From Prorocentrum cordatum (taxonomy: Eukaryota; Sar; Dinophyceae; Prorocentrales; Prorocentraceae), in the NCBI GenBank assembly GCA_963575745.1, contig CAUYUJ010008146.1:5001-42068 (forward strand): a DNA stretch of 37,068 bases. Direction: 5' to 3'. Under the pieces are notes generated by a model, which saw nothing but the letters and a program-made list of their open reading frames with translations, had not been told where the DNA came from and made no database searches. The translations under genes and the position numbers were made by a program. Of the stretch, positions 1-8,290 are shown piece after piece (positions within the stretch are counted from its first letter, which is position 1; the number at the start of each line of letters is the position of its first letter).

Positions 1-480
1 AGACGTGGGCCCCTGGGGATGTAGATCTCTGCCCCGTGATTCGCTTTTCTTCTTGGGGCGTTTGTCGACGGTCCTTGTGCCAGGAGACGGCCTCTGGAGG
101 CCGAAGCCATAATGAAACCAGCCGTCGCGATTTGTTTGGCGTCGCCTGGGTATGAGGGGGGCGAGCATCGCACGTCCACAACTGTTCGGCGGCCTGGGAG
201 CCGCGGGGCCGCCCAGAGACCCCGACGCGGTCGGCCCCCTGCGCGCGGTTGGCCGCGCGATCGGCTAACGGGTGGCGTCCCGCCCCCGCCTTCCGAGGTG
301 CCGCCTGTATACTGGGCGGGCGGGGAGGGGCCTGCTCGCCGTCCTCATCGGTCGTCCTCACTACGCCACAGATGCCGCCACTTCGCACGAGTTCGAGTTT
401 CGTTTTTACTCCTCCGGTTTCTGCACGCCCCTCCATGTCTGACAGAACTTGCTTGTGCCCTGGAACCACCAACCGATGCA
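1..480. other. No gene recognised
   Basis: This stretch has several overlapping open frames on both strands, none with a recognisable domain. The GC-rich composition alone keeps frames open. I see no RNA gene or repeat in it. A 5' or 3' part of a gene lying outside the window cannot be excluded. Confidence 0.4.
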
Positions 481-484
481 CGCG

Positions 485-667
485 TGATGGTGCTTATGAC
501 GATGACGATGGCGATGGTGATGCGGATGATGATGATGATGATGAGGGTGATTACGACAATGATAATGCTGATGATGATGGTTATGGTGTTGGAGTTCGTG
601 GTGTTGCTGATGATGATGGTGATGGCGATGCTATTGAGCAGCGGTGCTGGACAGCGATGATGATGCC
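485..667. repeat. Imperfect GAT/GGT trinucleotide microsatellite
   Basis: GATGATGAT runs are interrupted by GGT, GCT and TAC triplets. Read forward in one frame the tract gives an Asp-rich peptide and in another a Met-rich one. Both are by-products of the triplet repeat and I do not call them genes. The interruptions indicate an old tract. Confidence 0.85.
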
Positions 668-847
668 ACCCTGACGTATCCTTATGCCGGGCTGGGCGTT
701 TCGCTTGACGCGTCCTGTCGTTTGATATGCAGCGAAGAAACTCCACCCGCTAGAAGGATGGACGGCCAGTGGTTTTCAAAATGGAGCTTTCGTTATCGCA
801 TAACGCACATTCGTTGTGAAATTCCCCATGAGTTGCAAGGATTTAAA

Positions 848-971
848 TATACATACATACACACATACATACATACATACATACATACATACATACATGC
901 ATGCATGCATGCATACATGCATACATGCATACATACATACATACATACATACATACATACATACACACACA

Positions 972-1005
<34 letters not shown>

Positions 1006-1181
1006 CATACAGACATACAGACATACAGACATACAGACATACAGACATACAGACATACAGACATACAGACATACAGACATACAGACATACAGACATACAG
1101 ACATACAGACATACATGCATACAGACATACAGGCATACAGACATACAGACATACAGACATACAGACATACATACGCACATA
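848..1181. repeat. CATA/CAGA tetranucleotide satellite with an 8-base sub-repeat
   Basis: From about 850 to 1007 the unit is ACAT, with ATGC and ACAC variants. From 1008 to about 1175 the unit becomes the 8-mer ACAGACAT, repeated almost perfectly and broken by short ATGC and AGGC variants. A 4-base unit leaves every frame open for long distances, so Tyr/His/Thr-rich ORFs on + and Val/Cys/Met-rich ORFs on - are artefacts. Confidence 0.95.
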
Positions 1182-1767
1182 CCTATTGTTTTCGGCATGG
1201 TATTCTCGTCTCAGCGCTGTGCATCTTCGTTTCCACATGTTTTCCATTAGGTGCAGGGTACAAGGCTGTGGGCCCGCCGCTTGAGATTTTCCAAAAGCCA
1301 GCGGCCCGTCATTCCAAATTGTGTTTAAAGTTTCACTGGTGGAGGGCGGCTCTTCTTCAAGATGGTGCTCTCGCCTGAGTGCGTCCATGCCGGCCATGCC
1401 GGCGGACGTTGTGCAGCCGCCGTCGCTCGTGTCATCGGCAGTCGCGAAGCCCGCTGGGTGACACCCACGGGTTTGTGCTTCATCGTTACGTACTGCGTCC
1501 GCCACTCCGGACCTGAACCGCTCATCTGGCATCTTGGCGCGGGCACCGCGCTGAGTTGGACCCGCACCCTTCGCTTGCTGGACCCCTTTCCGGCACATGT
1601 TCCACGGCCGCCGCCACTGCGCCTGGCGAGCGCGCCTCCGAACTTTTGCTTCAGCACGGGCGCCGGCGCAATGCCCTGGGAAATGCAGTCAAGCTAGACG
1701 CTCGACAATTAGAAGGAGACGCGCGAGGAGGCTCTATGAGAGCTCCGGGAAACACCCGTAACCCCAG
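1182..1767 (+). other. Possible exon ending at a strong splice donor; product not recognised
   Basis: Mixed-composition DNA lies between two repeat tracts. A 111-codon frame (1362-1697) is open but I recognise no domain in it. The stretch ends at CAG/GTAAGTAA with the intron side starting at 1768, which is close to the eukaryotic donor consensus. That makes an exon possible. Strand follows from the donor, not from protein similarity. Confidence 0.25.
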
Positions 1768-1775
1768 GTAAGTAA
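1765..1775 (+). promoter_or_regulatory. Consensus 5' splice site CAG|GTAAGTAA
   Basis: CAG precedes GTAAGTAA, with the cut expected between 1767 and 1768. Dinoflagellate genes often use non-canonical donors, so a perfect GTAAGT stands out. No matching acceptor could be assigned with confidence. Confidence 0.35.
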
Positions 1776-1839
1776 CGAACGGCGCATGTCACATCCCACA
1801 CAGGGCAATTGCGTAACGAGTTGCGCAACAGAAGCGTCC

Positions 1840-2250
1840 GACGGGGGGGGGGGAAGTCTGCCCTCTTCGTCCTCGTTGTCGTTGTGGCCGTCGCTGTTTA
1901 TTGTTGTTCGCCTCATTCTGTTCCGATCCCTCCTCTCCGCTCGCCTCCCCTGCTCCCCCATGGTCTCGCTACTGCCCGCACGCGTCCCTTCCTCGACCCA
2001 GTTGCCCCACCCCCCCTCCCTCAAAACCGTCCGCAGACGCCCCCTCCCCCCCGACCCGCCTCGCCCTCCCGTGCTACTTCGCCCCCCCATCCCCTCCACC
2101 CTCCAGCGTTGTTCCCGGCCGTCCTGTGGTGCTGGGTCCTCATTTTGAACACGCATCGCCCCGCATCTCCTTCCGCATCCTCTCCCTCCTCCTCCCGCCT
2201 GCCCCTGCCCCTCCTCCCCCCTCCTCCCTCCTCCCCCTAGCCGCCGTCCC
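1840..2250. repeat. C-rich pyrimidine tract
   Basis: Starting with a run of ten G at about 1843-1852, the + strand turns C/T rich, with CCCTCCCC, CCCCCCC and CTCCTCC blocks. Pro/Ser-rich frames here, and Gly/Arg frames on the other strand, follow from the composition. No gene is supported. Confidence 0.7.
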
Positions 2251-2518
2251 AGTTCGAGGTTTTGGGTGCAGCGCCCAGGTACCCAGTACCGACGCCCTGC
2301 GAGCCTCCTCGGGGCTGCTGCCATACGTGCCCGCCCGCCGCGCTCAGCGCGCAGCAGGGCAGCCGTGTTTCAGTCTTTTGCCACGGAGACAAGCAGACGA
2401 ACGCGGGTGGACCCCGCGTGGCATCGCCGCCAACGCCAAGCTCGCAGCCGAGCTAGAGTGCTAGTTCAGGTGGCAGCAGCAGCAGAACTACTTCGACAGC
2501 ACCATTCCAGTCCAATGG

Positions 2519-3424
2519 GTGCCAGACAAGGATCACGGCAGTTCCAGCACTAAGTCAGTGCCATGGCAGCGCACGCAGCAGAATTTCAAGAAGTTGTGGG
2601 AATGTCCAGCGCGTGCATGTGCCAACCCCTGGGATTCGTACACATGTAAGAAGTGCTTTCCCTCCATGTTTCAGCCGTCGAGTGAGCGACCATGGCGCAC
2701 GAGATCAGCATCGCGTGCCCCGAGAAGACGAGCCGCATCAGCTCAGCAAACACATGGAGATGCAGCAAAATCAACGGCAGCAGATGAACCACAAGATGCT
2801 ATGATACCTTTGTTGCCCGCCACGCCTGAGATTGCCACCAGTCACAAAAGATGGAGGGATCCGCCAGATGATCCGAAATTGCTGGGAGAACATCGCAAAG
2901 CTCTAACATCCACCATGGAGTCGTTGGAGAGACAGATTCGTTGTGCAGATGCTCTCACATTAGATGCCCAGCAAATTTCGGCTTTGCAAGAAGAGTATGC
3001 AGTTGTGTTGTATCAGCTCACGCACAGCCGTTCGCCACAGGCAAGAGTGACTAAACAAAGGTTATTCGTCAATCGATGTCGCAGACGCCTGACAGACGCC
3101 ACTGCGAAGTTGAATCTATTGCACGAACAGATCGACGCAGCGGAAGTACAATGTCAGCATTTGCAAGAGGAGGTTACACAGGCAGAGCAGTTGCTTGAGC
3201 ACTTCGAGGAGCTCGAGGATTCGCTACCAGTCATGTCAGCAAGAGCAGCTAATGATGAAGAAGACGATGATGACATTCGCATGGCCGAGGGCGATGGTCC
3301 CGCAGGGCACTTTCGACCAGGACATAGAGCTCCAACACCTCAGTCGCCAGGTAAAGCATCAGTTGCCTCAACCGCCGCGACCACTCCCTCGAGCACAGGC
3401 CAGCACGCATGGCCCATGGCGTAA
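2519..3424 (+). CDS. LINE ORF1 protein, N-terminal part: zinc ribbon and coiled coil
   Basis: The frame is open from 2465 but begins without ATG; 2519 is a GTG and the first in-frame ATG is near 2669. The conserved-looking part therefore precedes any normal start, and an upstream splice (TTCAG at 2465-2469) or truncation is likely. A C-x4-C-x8-C-x2-C cluster (CPARACANPWDSYTCKKC) resembles a small zinc ribbon for nucleic acid binding, followed by an Arg-rich stretch. Residues of about 130-245 are rich in Leu, Gln and Glu and look like a coiled coil. An acidic DDEEDDDD-type patch follows. This is the composition expected of an RNA-binding ORF1 protein. It ends at a TAA (3422-3424), after which the same frame stays open. 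Confidence 0.6.
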   Translation: MPDKDHGSSSTKSVPWQRTQQNFKKLWECPARACANPWDSYTCKKCFPSMFQPSSERPWRTRSASRAPRRRAASAQQTHGDAAKSTAADEPQDAMIPLLPATPEIATSHKRWRDPPDDPKLLGEHRKALTSTMESLERQIRCADALTLDAQQISALQEEYAVVLYQLTHSRSPQARVTKQRLFVNRCRRRLTDATAKLNLLHEQIDAAEVQCQHLQEEVTQAEQLLEHFEELEDSLPVMSARAANDEEDDDDIRMAEGDGPAGHFRPGHRAPTPQSPGKASVASTAATTPSSTGQHAWPMA

Positions 3425-4078
3425 GGGAAAGGAGCCCGCCAAGCAGATGTAGCAGCCACCCCTCCAAGGGCCGCTGCACAGCCTCATCAGCAGGTAACAC
3501 CACCTGGAGAGGCGCAGTCTGCGGCAGCGAATGACATCGCCATGCCCACACGGCTCGCAGCATTGCAACAGAGCTATGCGCAGTTGCTCGCCAACATGAG
3601 GAACTTCCAGACCGCCGTGAACACGCTGCAGACGGAGATCAGCACGCTCAGGACGGAGAAGGAGGAGGATATGAACAAGGTGCGCAAGACCGCCGTGGAG
3701 GCAGCCCAGCAGGCCATGGCGGCGCAGTCGAACGGCCCCAAGAAGTACCAGCAGCCCGCCGACCCAGTGGCCCAGCAGGCAGGTCGTGCCCGCATGGCAG
3801 CGCTGCTACGAGGCCGTGGCACAGCGAGATCAGCATCCCCGCGTCGACATGAAGATAGTGGGCAAGCAGGTGCTAAGACCATGCGCACAAGCACGGCAGG
3901 AGAAGGATCGATGGGAGCAGGAGCAGCCGACATCGCCCAGCGAGAGGCTGCCCAGGCGGAGGCCGCAGCCAAGCAGGCTACGGAGGCTGAAGCCGAGCCT
4001 GCAGGCAAGGATGACCGTGACAGCGAGCTTTTGGCCGCTGTTGCTGCCGCGCCAGCCACCGCACCAGTTTTTCGTTAG
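3425..4078 (+). pseudogene. LINE ORF1 continuation after an in-frame stop
   Basis: The frame of the preceding ORF continues past the TAA at 3422-3424 without any shift and remains open to TAG at 4076-4078. It contains a heptad-like segment (about 3560-3720, Leu/Thr/Glu rich, TLQTEISTLRTEKEED) and then an Ala/Glu-rich tail (AQREAAQAEAAAKQATEAE). The shared frame and the matching coiled-coil character suggest that ORF1 was one protein of about 520 residues and that the TAA is a point mutation. A downstream ATG at 3542 could restart translation, but I see no reason to assume it does. Confidence 0.55.
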
Positions 4079-4083
4079 GGGTC

Positions 4084-5445
4084 GTGTCAGAAGCGTCTCG
4101 ACCCGTCTTGAATTCAACTACTCCCATCCAAGATCCTGATTTTCCAGCTAGCCCTTTCCCCAGTGATGAGGACAAGCCAACGGAAAATCGCTCGGAGCAC
4201 CTCGGATATCAGATTCACAGCTACCCAGTGGAATCTACGCTAGGTGCTCCCTACTCTCCCATACCACCGCTCCACTCCACCAAGAAGTTGCTAGAGAGGT
4301 AATGGCCCATCCAGCTGTCCAGTGACTTGCTGTCGTGGGCTCAGTTTTGGCATTCATCTACAGTCTCAGCCTTCGCCAGTCTTGTTCCTTTCGACCCGAA
4401 GGCCCAGGTCGACCATCTCAAGATATGCACAGATGCGACGGCAGGGACTTTCAAACACCAGGGGCAGATGTGCTCACCAGCATGGGCTTTCTGTGTTCTC
4501 GCCGTCACCACTCTCGGGGTCTCTTTCCTAGGATATCTAACTGGCCCATTGCAGGGGTGGGATGCTTCTGATGCGAGAGCCCCGTTAAGAGCTGAGCTGG
4601 AAGCGGCCATTTGGGCCACAGCTTGGCTTCTGCAAGCACCATTGCGTTGCAGACAAGCTCCGGTATGCTTTCACACGGATATCATGGACGTACTCCGCAT
4701 ATACCAAGGAGGATATGTGCATGGCGTGCTGCTACCTGCTAAGATACTACTTGACAGTCTGACTCAGATCATACGTGCGTGTGTGATCGTGGTGGCTTAC
4801 GAGCACGTGCACGGACACACGGCGCATCCGTGGAACGAGTGCGTGGATACGCTCGCGCGCCTGTACGCCATGCGTGTATTGCCTGAGTTCATTGAGCCTG
4901 CGTGGAGATCCCTCATACATCAGGAACCCCACCAGAAGGCCCTACCTTGGATTTGGTTACTCTTCTCCGACTCCAGCTCCCGACAGGCATGCCCACCCGA
5001 CCACGGTACGCCTCTCTCTACGCCTCAGGTCTCCACTACGAGCATTCGGGAAATCTTACCGATCCCCAAGAGACCCCTGCGAGGCCGACATGTGTTCGCC
5101 ACGGGCTGGATGGCCATGGCCAACGTGCTCTCGCTGGACTCCCGAGCCCACAAGGGCCCCCGACAGGCCCACGAAAAGATTCAAGGTTTCAGCGCCACAG
5201 GCCGCATGATGCAGCTGGCGGGGCAGTTTGCGCAGCGGCCCTACTTCATAGTCGGCACAGTTGAGACGCGTCTCAGGCGGACAGGCACCTCCGAGCTTGG
5301 CCCGTACTTCCTGTTGCACGCCCAGGCTAACGACTCCGGAGGGGAGGCTGTGCTGCATGGATCAACGCACATTGGGAGTGCCAGGAGGGATGCAGCGTAC
5401 AGCCTTCTCACTGCCAAGTGCTACATGCAGCGCCAGATATCATGA
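4084..5445 (+). pseudogene. LINE ORF2, first part: RNase H domain and start of AP-type endonuclease
   Basis: The frame is open from 4084 to 5445 apart from a TAA at 4300-4302. RNase H residues are all present: Asp in CTDATAG (4432), Glu in RAELEAA (4594), Asp in FHTDIMD (4678), His in VHGHTAH (4816) and Asp in NECVDTLAR (4846). From about 5090 an endonuclease begins: the NVLSLDSR block (Asn near 5122), then VETRLRRTGT (about 5257) carrying the metal-binding Glu, then YFLLHAQANDSGG. RNase H would remove RNA from the RNA-DNA hybrid, and the endonuclease would nick the target. RNase H normally lies after RT in LINEs; here it is upstream of both endonuclease and RT. The frame breaks near 5440. 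Confidence 0.75.
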
Positions 5446-5970
5446 TTGTGGCCGTAAGGGCCCCTTCGCTCTGACTGTGCGCATGCGTTGCTCATGCTCC
5501 GCATTCGCGCCGACCCCCAGCACATATACGACAGTGGTGGAAACAACTACAGCAGCTTATTACACAGCACAGAGGTACTGCAGAGCATGTGGTTACACTG
5601 ACAGTTGCCAATGCAGCAGTAGGATCACACACAGACGCACATGGGGCCCATACATGCGGAGCCTGAAAATCTACCTGGACACAGTTTTCGCGCGTTCCTT
5701 CAGGGCACAGCCCAATGGGCTCCATCCACCGTCTACGAGGACCCCTCGGGATCTGCAGGTACCTGGACGGCCCCAGGAGCACGCGCCACACCTAAGAGGC
5801 GTCACTACATAGCGGTGTCTTCTAACATACGTGTGCCTGCGCAAGGAGTCGATCACGGCATCGACCTCACTGTCACGCAGCCAGACGACAACGTGGTGCG
5901 AAGCTTGCTTTTCCCACCATCCAGCTACGTGCCAACAGCACCGAGGCCCTACAAGGTGCAGCACGGTCTG
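5442..5970 (+). pseudogene. LINE ORF2: C-terminal half of AP-type endonuclease, frameshifted
   Basis: The endonuclease continues in two frames. In the frame starting at ATG 5442, MIVAVRAPSL is followed by TGA (5472-5474), then VAHAPHSRRPPAHIRQWW and ANAAVGSHTDAHGAH, which match the HAPH and central metal-site regions of LINE endonucleases. Near 5660 the match moves to another frame: HSFRAFLQGTAQWAPSTV, then RRHYIAVSSN (about 5795-5824) and VDHGIDLT. These correspond to the block after the central site and to the RIDYI region. The terminal SDH-type catalytic pair is not clearly conserved (QPDDNVV instead of a DDH pattern). Two shifts and one stop make this half non-functional as written. Confidence 0.65.
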
Positions 5971-6677
5971 CCATGTACATGGATCCAGTGTCCGCCAGGC
6001 TATTCCAACACTTGCTTACGCAGTTCCGACAGCCAGGCCTTGCAGTGCACAGTACAGATCATGTCAAGGCTTGTGAAGAATACGTGAGAGACGCCATGGA
6101 GACAGCTTTTCCAGTACGTACGACGGCGGCGGGACGGCAGCCTCGGCAATCTTGGATCAGCGTCAGCACACTCAGTATGCAGGACGAGCGAAGCATATAC
6201 TTACGCCTAGCTCGCAAGATCGGGCTGCAGGCTCACAGAGCCATGGCACGTATCATCTTTTTCGCGTGGCAGCTGCATTTTGCAACTACAGAGGCAGATC
6301 ATGAGAGGCCACGTGGCCCTAGCAAGAGAGCACGCATGCCCTGCTTGCCTACGCTAGTACGACGCACGCGGAAGCCACAGCAGCCATGTCTCCTCCTCCC
6401 GCAAGCAACAGCATCATTTTTGCGCAGAGAAGCCGACATACGCACACACGGCAACGGGAGAGGCATAGGCAAGCCACGCTTACTTGCGCATTGGGGTCAT
6501 CAAGGGGTCCCGGCCATCATACTACCTCCCCCTTTCAGGCCACAAGAATATCAAACGGGACATGGGATGGAGACGGGAATATGGGATTACATTACCTGTT
6601 GTTGGGACTATGCGCATGGAGTGCGCGCCTGTGTCCTAGCACGTCGTGAGCTGCTCTTTTTCGCACTACCCTTTTGA
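5931..6677 (+). pseudogene. LINE ORF2: linker between endonuclease and reverse transcriptase
   Basis: A frame open from 5931 to TGA at 6675-6677 encodes an Arg-rich helical linker. The part around QPRQSWISVSTLSMQDERS, then RLARKIGLQAHRAMARIIFFAWQL, resembles the stretch that follows the endonuclease in dinoflagellate-type LINE ORF2. The last third (about 6390-6677) matches nothing I know and may be out of frame. It overlaps the next segment by four bases (6674-6677) in a different frame. Confidence 0.5.
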
Positions 6678-7015
6678 TCCGACATGCGACTATGCAGGAT
6701 GCCAGGCAGCACTACAACAACCTCGTGCAGGGAGTTTCGGATGCATGGGACCGCAGGCAGTACGATCAGGTTTTTGCTAAATTACGTGCTATGGGAATAG
6801 GTTCATCTAAGAAGGTAAACACTAGAGCCCTAGCCATTCTGGAGCTAGAGGATGGCAGCATGGCTGCCACCCATGAGGAAGCAGCAGATACATGGCTTCG
6901 CCACTTTGCGGCGGAAGAAGTTGGAGTGGTAGTGCCAGTTGCAGACGCCAGCGTCTTTGCACGAAGTATCCCATCCCTTCCTCAGGATCTGACACATGAC
7001 ATCCCATAAGAGGAA
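6674..7015 (+). pseudogene. LINE ORF2: reverse transcriptase N-terminal region
   Basis: Open from 6674 to TAA at 7007-7009, with the same frame continuing after it. The block RALAILELEDGSMAATHEEAADTWLRHFAAEEVG is typical of the segment ahead of the RT fingers in LINEs: a short hydrophobic strand, DG, then W..HFA..E. The preceding region (HYNNLVQGVSDAWDRRQYDQV) fits the helical pre-RT region. The TAA interrupts an otherwise continuous reading into the RT domain. Confidence 0.6.
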
Positions 7016-8290
7016 GTGTTTCTCCCCACCCTCTCCAACTACCAGAGAGCTTGCCGCGCTGCCAAGCCCTCAGCTGCCAGCTTAGATGGTATCCCAGGGG
7101 CCCTCCTCAGAAGTTTTGCCGCGGCCCTGGGGGCCCTGCTGCATCCTGCGGCGGCCAAAGCATGTACCCGCATCGAGGAACCTTTACAGTGGAAGGGGGG
7201 CAATTACTGGAACATCTGGAAGAAGAAAGCTACCCCCGCCATTTGCAAGAATCACCGGTCTGTTATGATATCCACCCAACTTGGGAAACATACCGACAAC
7301 TACTGCGGGCGCCGCTTGCAGCATATCTCCCTGCATATGCAGGAGATGCGCAGCATGGAGGAATTGCGGGGAGAGGCGTTGACCTTGCAGCGCTTGCTAT
7401 ACGCTCCCTCCAGGAACTCGCACAGACGCTCAAGTTATCAGCGCTCTCTTTCATGCTAGACGCAGCTTCAGCTTTTTTCTCGTGCAGTGCGAGAGCTAGT
7501 CATGCAGTTGGGCACCTCAGATGCGGACCTACACAGCATACTACAAACAGCGGGGCTCCCACCTGGTGCTATTGAGGACCTCAAGGCTCATATTGCAGCA
7601 CATCACACACTACTGGAACAAGCGGGGATATCACGACACATACGCGCGCTCACAGCCTCTAGCTACTCAGGCAATCGGTTTTGGTACCCAGGAGCGTCAG
7701 CAGTCGCCTTCTCGCTTGAAAGAGCGGTACCCGGACAGCAGCTAGGCGACGTACTTTTCAACTACGTCATGGCAGCATGTGTGAAGGAAGCCCAGCAGGG
7801 ATTACAGGAGCTGGAGCTAGACCTACGCATACCCATCTCATTACACGCTACCATGTCTGACATGATGCAGCAAGCTCCCGACACTATGAGAGGAGGGCTC
7901 GAGGTATGCTTTTTCGATGATGGTGCGATTGCTGTCATAGGAGCAGCCCTGCACCTGCTCGAAGCAGCGCCCAAAATAGCTGCAGTGGTTGCCGCCAGCT
8001 TTGTGAGAAGAGGCCTTAGGCTCAAATTCGCAGCAGGCAAGACGGTGGTGCTGTTTCAACTGAGAGGAGTTGGCGCCAAGCGTGCCGAACGGGAGTTGTG
8101 GCTCGAACAGGAAGGCCGCTTCGAGATCCAATCGCAGCTTCTAGGACGCTTCACCCTGCTTGCAGTGAGGACATATCCGCACTTGGGCACACAGTTGGAC
8201 GAATTGGGATCTATCGGGCCCGAGCTGGCCCATCGGGAAGCGTCTGTGTGGTCTTCTGGTACACCACTGCGTAGACGGGTCTTTGGCTCC
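7016..8290 (+). pseudogene. LINE ORF2: reverse transcriptase domain in three frame segments
   Basis: Segment 1 (7016 to about 7310) holds SAASLDGIPGALLRSF and NHRSVMISTQLGKHTDNY, the fingers motifs. Segment 2, one frame over (about 7310-7475), holds HGGIAGRGVDLAALAIRS and the motif A strand FMLDAASAFF, with the catalytic Asp at 7459-7461. Segment 3, back in the first frame (about 7479-8285), holds the GQQLGDVLFNYVMA block (motif B region) and FFDDGA (motif C, Asp-Asp at 7916-7921), followed by the thumb-like LKFAAGKTVVLF. The shift after motif A falls in a run of six T (7473-7478). All catalytic aspartates survive, so the break is recent or technical. Confidence 0.8.

Noticed and set aside
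843-1598. Cys/Val/Met- and Tyr/His/Thr-rich frames over the CATA/CAGA tract
   Set aside because: They are translations of a tetranucleotide repeat and lose all pattern outside it.
1556-1771. Faint ankyrin-like text (SELLLQHG, KLDARQLEGD)
   Set aside because: The two strings do not keep ankyrin spacing and there is no second repeat.
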